A stretch of DNA of 64,000 nucleotides from Chamaecyparis obtusa (taxonomy: Eukaryota > Streptophyta > Pinopsida > Cupressales > Cupressaceae): assembly GCA_027943335.1 (NCBI GenBank), contig BSBK01008844.1:62001-126000 (forward strand). Direction: 5' to 3'. The stretch's first letter is position 1, and the number at the start of each line of letters is the position of its first letter. The position numbers and the translations under genes are program-made. Positions 25,521-35,604 of this stretch are shown one piece after another. The notes under the pieces are model-generated. The model saw only the letters and a list, made by a program, of their open reading frames with translations, searched no databases and was not told the origin of the DNA.

Positions 25521-26001
25521 TGTTGGTGTAATTAAATATTTACTAATTACACTTACTTAAGTTTACTTAGGATAATGCATTTTCATATTAGTTGTCATTG
25601 TGACACCTAGGAGTTTGCATTTCATTTTAGCACATGGTTAGGAGAATTTCCACTTTAGGTGTGATAGTTGTCATCACATACCTCTTTGTGTGTGAGATCC
25701 ACCTTTAGTGCTCTTATCACATTATCATCCTCTCATTGTTGCACATGCTTCACATACTTTCATGTACAATGGAGGATGATCCACCTTTGGTGGACATGTG
25801 ATTCCACCTAGTGTGGGTGATATCTTATCATTTCCTTATCATGTAGTCTTATTGCATTGCATATATATTTAGGCACTCCTACTTTGTAATCAATTCAATT
25901 GGCCATAATCAATTATTTGATCATTTTGCCTATCTCTCTTGTGCTATCTCTTGAGCTTCTAGATCTTGGCATTTATTCTTGGCCTTAGGTAAATTCTTAT
26001 A
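25521..26001 (+). repeat. 3' LTR of the inserted element
   Basis: Pairs with 22612-23092. The final CA has become TA. Followed directly by the target copy GGCTC. Confidence 0.93.
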
Positions 26002-29000
26002 GGCTCATCTCCAACTGGCTCAAATGACCTTGTATTAATCATTGTAAATCCACTATCATGTTCAATATGAGTCCTATCAGGATCATTTTGATTCAGCCAT
26101 AGCCTATACCATTGACAACAAATAGAACTAATTTGAATGAATTAAAGTCACACTCAAGTATATCATCCAAAATGTCATAGTATTGATTTTCAGATTGTTG
26201 ACGATGTATGTCATTTCTAGATGAAATATTAGTGACCTCAAAGACTGCACTTATCCCAAAAACACAAGTTTTCTTCATGTCGTCTAACTTTTTTATGCAA
26301 AATTTATGGCCATGGTAGTACATAGCTTTGTGGTGTTTGATCTTCAATTATTCAAACATGTCAAGATTATTTGCATCGATCTGTGAGTTGATAATAAACT
26401 TATGGGTCATGGTTAGTAAACTTATACATACCTTTCTACCTCTTAAAGCATATGTTAGATCAATTACCATTGGCATAACATTGGGATCTCCATTACGATG
26501 AGCTTCTTTAACCAATGATGCAACACCATCCCATGTTAATGAGTGACCATTTTCTTAAGATTGTTGAATCCATACCATCATCCAATCAAGATTGTTTGCA
26601 ATATACAAATGTAGTGCATTCCACTCATGACCAACTGTAAAAAAAACAAATAGACCGCTTAGAAACAAATTATATTGAAGATATATAAGAATTAATAAAC
26701 AACAATAACATCATATAATTACCTAGCACTTTCCTCAATCTACCTTTCCCCATCAAGTACTCCCCTTCAAATTTGTTAATAGAGTTGGGATTCCAAAAGT
26801 GATCTACATGGATATTTGCTACAAACTTGGGAAGATATTCACTAATATACACCATGGTTTGGTATACCATATATCCCTCCACCATAGAACCCTCAGGACA
26901 TGCTCTTTGTCAAACCAAGACCATAAATTTCAAGTGCCTCTCAACCATCCACATTAACCTAGTTTGTACAGGTCCACACAATTCAATCTCCTCAACTAGA
27001 TGTATGAGGCAATGTTCTTAAGCATTGAAAAAGTTGGAGGTAGACACTTTTGAATTTCACACATAAGATGGGGAATTTTTCTCTTCCAATATTTTATATC
27101 TATTTTTATCAATTTCTTTAAATGATAACCACCTAAAAGAGATTCAACTCACAAGAACATATAAACAAGATTTTAGATAAAAATATATAATAAATTACAT
27201 AAAAATTAAAGCAAGTCATAAATATAATAACACTTCTAACCTCATGAATTCTCCAAGATCGTATATAACTTGTTTAACACTATTTTCAAACTGGTCTAGG
27301 AGGGATAGAGGTAGGACATACTGCAATGATTAAAAAATGATCTTTTCAATATATTGTAAAATAATACAATAAAAAGTACATGCAATTTTACAAATATATT
27401 GTAAATAGAGAACATGACTTACCTTGATGAAGGTATGCCAATCATGTGTTTTCAACCCTGGCACAAAATCACCTTTCTTTGATACAAGATTGCTTATATT
27501 TGCAGCAAATCTTGTTGGAAAAAAAAAAATTTATGACTTTTTTAATGCATCACTTTGATGCTCAGTTAATAACCAAGGAAGGGCACTCGTGTTTATGTGG
27601 TCTCCATTGCTATTTGATTCAATGAAATTTTTCAGTGCATAATTGAATTCATGAATGTCATTATAAATTTTGGCCATTTTTTCTTTGTCACACCTTCCAT
27701 CCAATATTTTCCATAGTGTCTCTGTTACATTCTTTCCAATATGCATAGGATCAAACAAATGCATGATTGGGAGATCCTTGTAGTACGACAACCTACTAAA
27801 TTAACTAGAATAACTTTTTATTCCTCTAGGAAGTTGGTCATTGATGCCTTGATGACCTTCACGAGCATCAATAACATCATTAGTAAATAAAAGACAATAT
27901 CAAAATTTAAATTTAAAAAAAAAATCATCAGATGGAATGACATTACCTTGGTGATTTGGTCTATCGTATTCCAACTTCCATAGATGAGGTGTCATTATTC
28001 ATCATCTTGATGTCATCTCTTCTTTCCCATTAAAAAGATGTTTTCTGATAGTTCGATACTTATGATTATTGTGCACAAAGTTCCTAAACTCATCGAACAC
28101 CTACTTTCCTAAACTTCTTGAATGACGAGATTTCATCTTCGGACCACAAACTGGACATGCGAATTTACCCTTTGTCTGAAGACCTAAAAGATGTCATACA
28201 ATTGGATCATGTACAATTATCATGTGCAACTTAAACATATAGCAATAATGTGTAAGCACTATAACATACCAAAAATATGTGACCTTAACATGAATATATA
28301 ACATACCACAAAAATGAGTTAGCCTAGGGGCATCATGTATTGTCCATACAAGCATTACATGGAATTGAAATTTTCTTTGTCCTATTGGTCTAGAGATGTC
28401 ATACATAGTGATCCCATTCCATAAAATCAACAACTCATCAATAAGGGGCTCAATATGCACATTCATATATTTAACTTGGTACTTACCTAATTGAATGAAC
28501 AAAAATATTACATAATTATTATGACCATCTAGATGCGGTATTTATAAATTAATTTACATAACTATTAAATGAAAAAATACCTGGTACAATCATTGACAAC
28601 ATTATGTGCTCCCTCTTTATGGACATCCAAGGAGGAATGTTATTGTTAATAACAAAAATAGGCCACACTAAGTAAGTAGATCTCATATCTCCAAATGGAT
28701 TGACACCATCTGCTGCCACTAAAATCTTGAGATTAGGAGGCTCTTCTTTAAAGTGTGGCCATGTTGTTTCTATGTCTTTAAATGCAGAACCATCCGCAGG
28801 CATTCACATAATGGCATCTTGACTTCTATTGCATGCATGGTAATCTATAAATTGTGCTAGGTTAGTGCACCTGAATAATCATTAAAGATGTGGAATAAGG
28901 GGAATGTACCAAAGACTCTTGTGAGGCACCTTTTTTGTTATTTGATCTAACCGATATCTACTAGTATGACAAACAGGGCATTCTGTTACAAATTCATGTT

Positions 29001-30065
29001 GTTTATGATATAGAATGTGATCATTGGGACATGCATGTATTCTTTGATATTGCATTCCAATTTGATTCATAATGGTAGATAATTCTTGGTACAAATAAGG
29101 CAAAATGTTTGATGGTGATAAGAAAAACTCACCTATCAACCTACAACAACAAATATGAATTGTTAATATAATGAATCGTAATGGTATGCTAACATTGAAG
29201 ATGACAAAAATGGCATACCTTAGCATACGTGACATTGCTACATTGGATAAACCATTCATAACCTTGAAGTTCACCAACAAAACTATAGCGGAGAGAAGAT
29301 TTGTTTGGGAGCCTTGGTATAGGGGCTCATATGCCTTCTCAATTATAGCTATATCAAGACTATCTTCATCATCATTATCAGATGCACTAGTACCATCATC
29401 ATGATCATCTTGATCAGCTACGCCAATACCATCTTCAATCATGTCCTCTACCATACGATCATCTTCTTCCATGGGAGCTTTATCATCGGCTTGGATACTC
29501 ACACCTCCATGTTCCTCCAATTGGAAATCCACATTCACCAATCGATGAAAATCGTGCCCCCCTTCAATGTGACCATATTGCCTATAATGAATCTAGGTTG
29601 TTTTCATTAGAATTCTTTGACCCTTTAAGCCCTTACACTTTCTACAATGACAATAACATTTTTCAATGTCTTTTACTTGGAACTAAGACCACAATCTAGC
29701 AAGGGTCTCGTTATTTTGTTCTGGGTTCATATTGCCAGGTGTGGACTTTCTTCATAGGCTATAAATATACAAAATGTAAACATACAAACATTAGTAGTAT
29801 CTTGTATATAATAAAAAACATAAAAAATTATAATATTATACAAGATTTACAAATACACACACAAATCATGCTCACTAGACCACAAAATATTGAAAAGGAT
29901 AAGTATTTTGGGAGTTATTATTATTTTGGGAGTTACACAAATCTCCTCACTAGACTACTGAATTAGAGATTATAGAGAATATATTCTAGAGTTGTATAGT
30001 CACATTGTCTAGTCTGTAAATTATACAATATATTTTTGCAAAATAAACTTGTAATTGAAGATAAT

Positions 30066-30092
30066 AACACATCAGAATTTGGCATTGTAGTG
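30066..30092 (-). repeat. CACTA terminal sequence, TPase side
   Basis: Read on the minus strand it begins CACTACAATGCCAAATTCTG. It shares CACTACAA with the terminus at 50558. Target triplet candidate GAG at 30093-30095. Confidence 0.6.
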
Positions 30093-30429
30093 GAGGTGAT
30101 TCCATACCTAGTACAAATTATTTCCTCTAAAGCTTCCAGATGGCCTTTCTCTAGGAGTTGCATTAAGGCATTCAATTGATAATTAATGCATTAATGCCCA
30201 TCTATATCTAGGTTTGCATCACACATGCTTAAGGAAAAAATTCCTAATACAACTGAAGAGAGTAATTAATATGGAAATTGAATCAAATGTAAGCAAAATA
30301 TGGCATTAATTTTCAAAGACAGTGACAATTTAAAAGTATTGGAAAAATATAGTGTACAAGCAATGATAGTGCACCATGGGAAGTCACAATAAGTATGAAC
30401 CCATAGATGATTTTCATTGTTGATAGTGA

Positions 30430-30830
30430 ATAAGAGGAAGAAACCCATAAGGAAGGGGAAGGAGAGGAAGAAGAGGAACAAATATATCCTGAAGAGTGGA
30501 GGGCAATCAGGATATTCAAAGCTATGAAGATTGAGCAGCATAAGGTGAGGGGAGATATCCCTATGTATGATGGAAGTCTGAAATAAAAAGAGCTTTTGGA
30601 CTAGATTGCATCAATGGTTGCATACTTTGAAGGTGAAGAGGTACCGGAAGATCAAAGGGTCAGATTTGCTTCTAACCCTAGAAGTGTGAAGGAATGTTAC
30701 CAGTTGGCCCTTAGAATAGAGGAGAAATTGAAGAGGAAAAGTGAAAGATAGAATAGCAGCAATAGAGGAGGTTCTTCAATGAGGAGAAGAGGAGGAAGGA
30801 CAAATTAGGTTTGGGAAGAAAAGGACAAAG
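30430..30830 (+). pseudogene. Ty3/gypsy Gag fragment with internal deletion
   Basis: The plus strand encodes a Glu-rich lead (EEEEQIYPEEWRAIRIFKAM), then DIPMYDGSLK, LLD.IASMVAYFEGEEVPED and RVRFASNPRSVKECYQLALR followed by EEKLKRKSE and an Arg/Gly-rich stretch. The IPxYDG and W/YFE...P..RVRFA motifs and the later QLALRIEEKL helix are typical of plant Ty3/gypsy Gag. In full-length relatives these two blocks are separated by the capsid core; here RVRFA joins the later helix directly, so about 100 codons are missing. TAA and TAG codons interrupt it. Confidence 0.6.
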
Positions 30831-30896
30831 GATTGAATAGGACAATGCTGCACAGTCCTAGAAATGCAGACTTTTGGGATTTTTAAAATAGGTACA

Positions 30897-30954
30897 GTTT
30901 CTATGAGTCCATCAAATATGCCAAAGTTTCTAAGAGTCCATCAAATATGCCAAA
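30897..30954 (+). repeat. 29-bp tandem duplication
   Basis: GTTTCTATGAGTCCATCAAA plus nine bases repeats once, with one mismatch (TATG versus TAAG). Confidence 0.95.
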
Positions 30955-31188
30955 GTTTCATTGTACAATAGAAGAGGCCCGGTGTATGGACTATACTGAG
31001 TTTTTGATAAATAAACTTATTTCAAATGCAATTTCTGGTGCAAGAGCACCCTCAAAAGATTGAATCAAAGGAACACAAAGATGTTAAGGAGATCACAAAT
31101 CTTCTTTATGTTCCTAGATGACTATGTAACCTCATCATAGTCCTAATGTTCAATCAAGTGCTTTTGGGTGGCTATATAAACCTAAGAC

Positions 31189-31509
31189 ACTTAGATTGAT
31201 GTTCATTTGTCACCTATATTTAATGTTGTTGACCTATATCTCTATAAAGGTCTAGTTGTTGGTGTTGTGGTTGCAGGTAGTACTAGTTCTATGCAAGAGA
31301 CCCAGCTCCAAGACATTCCTAAGTCATCTCCTTTAGAGATTGACAAAATTTTGGACACTAGAGTTGCATGGAAGACCCAGAGGCACACCTATCTTGAGTA
31401 TTTGGTACAATGGAAGCATAAGCCCATGCAGGATGCTACCTGGCTTACTCCTGAAGCTATTGCGCAACTTGGTTTTCCACTGTCCGCATTACCAACTCAA
31501 GGGACTTAA
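31189..31509 (+). pseudogene. Ty3/gypsy integrase C-terminus with chromodomain
   Basis: The frame runs from about 31189 to the TAA at 31507-31509. It starts DVHLSPIFNVVDLYLYKG, the usual HPVFHVSDL-like end of integrase. It continues IDKILDTRVAWKTQRHTYLE, YLVQWKHKP and DATWLTPEAI, which is the chromodomain core (EYLV.WK....ATW) of chromoviruses. In active elements this domain tethers integrase to histone marks. The rest of Pol is missing upstream; the distance from the Gag piece (under 1 kb) shows a large internal deletion. Confidence 0.85.
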
Positions 31510-32330
31510 GTTTCTTTGTCTTGCAGAGCATGGTGCAGGGCACCCAAGTCCACTTCTGGATAGTATTTGTTTTAGTTTGGTTGTAATAAAAGGAAATGGA
31601 TCTTTAGAATCCGTTTCCTCATTTTTGAGTTTGGTCCTTTTGTGTGGTCAAGAATCTTTTGGTGTTTTCATAAACCAGGGATGTCTTAGTCCACTTGACT
31701 GTTCTAGTGAGGGTTAAGTTTTTTTATGTTTGTTTATGTTTATTTATGTTTTAGTGGGAGTTAAGTTTTTTCCCCATCATTTGGGAAACATTTCCTAACT
31801 CATTGTTAAGGAATGTTGAAACGATTTCCTCATATAGCTGACTGTTGGTTCCCAGGCCAGTTTGGGATCCTAGTTGGCTCTGAATGGCTAAACTTAGTTT
31901 TAGTATGTTTTAGTTTATTTTCTTTAGTTTTAAGGAATTTGAGGGATCTAGACCTTAGATCAACCTCTTAGTTCTTTTAGGAATTTTTTATTGAGTTTTA
32001 GTGTATTTTTTACAAAGTTGCACTCCAAAGTTGCACAGATTGTGAAATGTTGTTAATTTTTTGCAACACTGTCGAGAGATTGTAAGTCTAGTTCTCCAAC
32101 AACCACAACCGATTTCATGTTGGTTGGATCAGTTGGAAGACTTTTTGGAAGTGGTTTTTAAACCTTGTCCAATCATGAGATTGGCACAAGGAGATGATCT
32201 TCGAAGCAGTGTTGAATAAAAGAAATCCAAAAAACATTCTGAGTACATTTTTGTTATCATACTCTGTCTGTTGCAAATAGGTAGATGGATTGATCATTCT
32301 GCAAGTTCATTGTATGCATTGTTTATTTGA
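31510..32330 (+). repeat. Probable 3' LTR/trailer of the chromovirus
   Basis: T-rich sequence with repeated TTTATGTTT and TTTTAGT units follows the chromodomain stop, as in chromovirus 3' LTRs. I could not fix the boundaries or find a second copy. Confidence 0.4.
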
Positions 32331-34107
32331 ATCCATCTTAGTTTTGACTACAGTTTGATTTCAAGTTTTATTTACATTTACACAGTCAGTTATGAACTGA
32401 ACACATGGCTTGACTTTCATAGAAAACCCGATCATGTAATGGTTAGAGAGTTTTAATGTCACTGCAGGTTCATTTGTGCATCCATAGTTCTTGTTAGAGC
32501 TCATTTAACTAGACTTTGCAAACATTGTATTTTAAATTTGGTGTTGATCTATGGAAGAATCCAACCTCACTGATAGATCGACTCAGGAAAATCTATAGTC
32601 GGCTCTTTCATGAAGGTAGAACCTTGACTTGCGGTTTCCCCATTGGATTCCAATGCCATTGGGTGAGAAGCAAGCCAAGGTTATGCACTTTAATAATATA
32701 AGTGCTCAGACTATGGAAGGAGGCATATTGCTTCAAGATTTGATGCCTTAGGTAGATACTTTCCATGTATTTAACCAATAAGAAGAAGACAAGTTTGTAG
32801 CAGTGTAGTAACAAGAAGGTTGAAATTGAATCACAGATTGAATTCAATAGTCTCGAGCACATTTAAGAATCCTTGGCGATTGTACCTACTATGTGAATCC
32901 ATTGATTGACCATTCCAAATTGACCCTAATCTAACTTGATCAATTAGATTAGAGTGTCTCAGTGATAGTCAACGGTGCTAGGGTAAGTGGCTATAATTAT
33001 GCAGAAGATTCAGTGTGACATCTTAGTAGATAGTATAGTCTATGCTGAATGGTCTTAACCCAAATCTAAATAACCAAATGTATAAGGAATGTTGTTGCAA
33101 GCTCAAACCATAGATTGATAGAATTTGAATACTAAAACTTTCTATAACAGTCACATACCTTATGTAAAGATTGAGCTCAATCTGGGACATATCTCCTGCG
33201 GGCGTGCTACTATGGGTAAAGCCTAAATTATCTAGACAGACTAGCAGCTATGTGTAAAGCCTAAATTATCCAGCATGGGGAGGGGTTTATTTAGAATTAT
33301 AGACCATAAAATCACATGATTGTGACATATGAATCATAAGTAAAGGAAACTTTGCATAATAAAGCTTGATAGTGATTTAGAAAACAAGAGAATCATATTT
33401 TAAAAGAACTCCTACAAGGCAGAAACCTTGTGAATGAAACTTGGTAGAGATAGTACTGAAAAATTGGTAAATACAATTAAAAACTTGTCTCCCACAAAAA
33501 CAACAAACTTGAGAGCACATTATAACATGCAAAGACTCTCTATTGGATATAAAAATGATTGATGCCACTAAACTAAATAAAAGTATCAGTCACAAAGTTT
33601 TAGTTTGGGCTCTTGGGGAAAACAATCATTATCCAAATTAACTTATTAAACAAACCTAGTAGCACAATATTAAGTTGTTTGGTACAAAATAGATGGACGT
33701 CCACAAAGATAAGAATTAAGATGAAGTAGACATATGAAAGCACAATGCAAAAATGAGGAAGGTTCCCAACCTGCATTGAAGAGGAGCACTAAGTTTTAAT
33801 CCCATGAAAGATGGCTTCATATGAGGTACAAAAATTATCAAGATTTGAATAAAAAATTGTTATTGCCTCTGAGCGATGCAGAGATTTATATAAAACATCA
33901 ACACTTCTATAAAGAATGAATAGTCAACAATCTATTAAAAAAATAGCAATCCACTTGACACAATTTACTAGTCCAAATAATTGGGCTTTTGTTATGCAGC
34001 TTAATTTTCCATCAATGTCAGTTTCAAAGTTGTAAGTATTAACAAATATTATACTATATGATAAATGTAATAAATTTCACTTAAAAATAAAGTGTATACC
34101 ACAGGGA
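32331..34107. other. No recognisable gene
   Basis: No family motif or long frame on either strand. A short direct repeat occurs at 33211-33235 and 33246-33270 (CTATGGGTAAAGCCTAAATTATC and CTATGTGTAAAGCC...). Confidence 0.35.
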
Positions 34108-34704
34108 TTAGCAACTTCAAAAGCTTTTCTGTTAGACATTATGGTTGAAAATGCTTTGGTAGACATGTATGCCAAATGTGGAAGAATAGACAAGGCCCAT
34201 GAGTTGTTTAATAGAATGCCTCACCAAAATGTGGTTTCATGGACTGCAATGATTGCAGGGTATGTACAAAATGGATTCCTTGAAAATGCTTTAGAAACTT
34301 TCAAACAAATGCAATTGGCAGATGTAAAGATGAATTCTACAACCCTTGCCAGCATCCTCCCTGCCTGTGCCAAAATGGGAGTTTTGGAAGAGGGTGTGGA
34401 CATCCATCAAAGCATAAAAGATAAAGAAATTTTGTCAGATGTTGTAGTTGCAACTACCCTGGTAGACATGTATGCAAAATGTGGAGCTATAGGCAAGGCA
34501 CATGAACTCTTTAACAAAATACATCAAATACATGTGGTATCATGGAATGCCATGATTACGGGCTATGTACAAAATGGATTTTTTGAAAAGGCTTTAGAAA
34601 TTTTCAAGAAAATGCAAATGGTAGGTGTAAAGCTAAATTCCACAACCTTTGCTAGCATCATCCCTACCTGTGCCAAAATGGGAGCTTTGGAACAAGGTAA
34701 TTAA
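34108..34704 (+). pseudogene. PLS-class pentatricopeptide repeat fragment
   Basis: PPR proteins bind organellar RNA for editing, splicing or stability. Here the motifs run in the order S (ALVDMYAKCGRIDKAHELFN), P (VVSWTAMIAGYVQNG...), L (STTLASILPACAKMG...), S (LVDMYAKCGAIGKAHELFN), P (VVSWNAMITGYVQNG...) and a partial L ending GALEQGN then TAA. The open frame is 187 codons from ATG 34141, but homology-like sequence (TSKAFLLDI) runs upstream of it. Complete PLS proteins usually have many more repeats plus E/DYW domains; none is present and no organelle-targeting start is visible. The frame itself has no stops, so it is either a recent fragment or a small truncated gene. I favour fragment. Confidence 0.75.
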
Positions 34705-35604
34705 CCAGTCACTATTAATATATTATGCTGTCACATTAAATATATTATGCAGTCACTGTTAAGATCAACTTAGTTGATTGCTTGATCACACGATAACCAG
34801 TAATTAATGGTTCTCATAACATATTGTTAATGTGTTATGATAACCACTAATTAGTGGTTATTTGTATCACTGTGTAAGATAATGAAACAATGCCAGTCAA
34901 CCAATAATGAAATGATGCCAGTCGTGTCTATTCATATTGGTATTAATAAAAATTGTGTGGGTTGGGAAAGACTTACCAGTGCCATATAATTGATAGGAAA
35001 TAAACAATGATACCCTAGCTCATATAAATGGATGCCATAGCTCATGGGTAACCAGAGAATCCAATGAACACACATTAACATGATGCCCTAGTTCACTAAC
35101 ATAGCTAATGCCATAATCAAATCATCAAAAGAAATGAACTCAATGCCATGGACACAATAGAGCATGGAGTAATGAATAGCACAGTAAGATGTGCCCTCAA
35201 AATGCAAAGGAGATAACACAATCCCTACCTCAATGAGCTTCTATTTGATAAGGAGAGGAAAATCCAATTTTCCAAAACCAAGCAAAGGCCCAAGTCCAAA
35301 TAAAAATTGCAACCCCTATACACAGTGTCGAATCTACCCTGGCTGATGTGGTTTCAAGCTCAAAGATCAAAGGCCCAAGTCCAGATAAAAAATGCAACCC
35401 CTATACACAGTGTTGAATCCACCCTGGTCGATGTAATTTCACGTGCTACCCCTTGAAAAAATTCACTGTGGTGATAATGAAATGAGAAATGAATTCTTTT
35501 TTGTTAAAAAGTTATACCCGTGTTCATCGAAATTTCAACATACTCAGTAGTGGTCAAAATTTCAACTAACATGGGCATGGATTTAAAAAAAATGAAAGTT
35601 TTCC
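34705..35604. other. Non-coding, with an 85-bp tandem duplication
   Basis: No gene seen apart from the repeat at 35283-35447. TATATTATGC(T/A)GTCAC occurs twice near 34720 and 34745. Confidence 0.4.
35283..35447 (+). repeat. 85-bp tandem duplication
   Basis: CAAAGGCCCAAGTCCA starts at 35283 and again at 35368. The copies share AACCCCTATACACAGTGT and CCACCCTGG-like segments with a few substitutions. Confidence 0.9.

Larger units (their letters stand above)
22612..26001 (+). mobile_element. Non-autonomous LTR retrotransposon, intact ends
   Basis: Two 481-bp LTRs (22612-23092 and 25521-26001) start TGTTGGTGTAATT; the first ends TTACA, the second TTATA. By eye they differ at 19 of 481 positions (about 4%) with no length difference. 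The 5-bp target duplication GGCTC is at 22607-22611 and 26002-26006. The PBS TGGTATCAGAGC follows LTR 1 and the PPT TAAGGGGGGG precedes LTR 2. The 2.4-kb interior has no reverse transcriptase, integrase or protease. Its start (MDGLIKLTRENYKQW) resembles a Copia Gag N-terminus; that family call is inference. Confidence 0.93.
22243..29730 (-). pseudogene. CACTA TPase, multi-exon, split by an LTR element
   Basis: The N-terminus (from ATG at 29730) has a Cys-rich transposon-associated finger (EKCYCHCRKCKGLKGQR, then RQYGHIEGGHDF), then an acidic stretch. An intron near 29222-29136 is GT-AG. Next come ACPNDHILYHKQHEF..CPVC and KVPHKSLWYIPLIP (29000-28890), LVAADGVNPFGDMRSTY with PPWMSIKREH (28730-28600), a second Cys pair (KFACPVCG, about 28160), and PIMHLFDPMHIGKNVTETLW (about 27770), all typical of Transposase_21. 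WMVERHLKFMV and PEGSMVEGYMVYQ (26960-26850) match DUF4218; VTNISSRND, QYYDILDDILECDFNSFKLV and RSFEPVGDEPYVL (26260-26002) match DUF4216. The LTR element splits GDE|PYVL; the remainder (QCEQVFYFAIPHKPGW) lies at 22611-22500, followed by an Asp/His-rich tail to 22243. Multiple stops make it inactive. Confidence 0.9.
18450..30092 (-). mobile_element. CACTA (En/Spm) transposon, lower end not found
   Basis: All CACTA-type coding blocks lie on the minus strand: TPase (29730 to 22243), then the SET/Transposase_24 gene (21968 to 18450). The plus-strand end at 30092 reads GGCATTGTAGTG, so read inward the element begins CACTACAATGCC, a CACTA terminus about 360 bases before the TPase start; the next three bases (GAG) would be the 3-bp target site. 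I could not find the matching terminus at the low-coordinate end, so the element may extend below 18450 and could include the HIR and MYCBP fragments. A later LTR element sits at 22612-26001. Confidence 0.75.
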
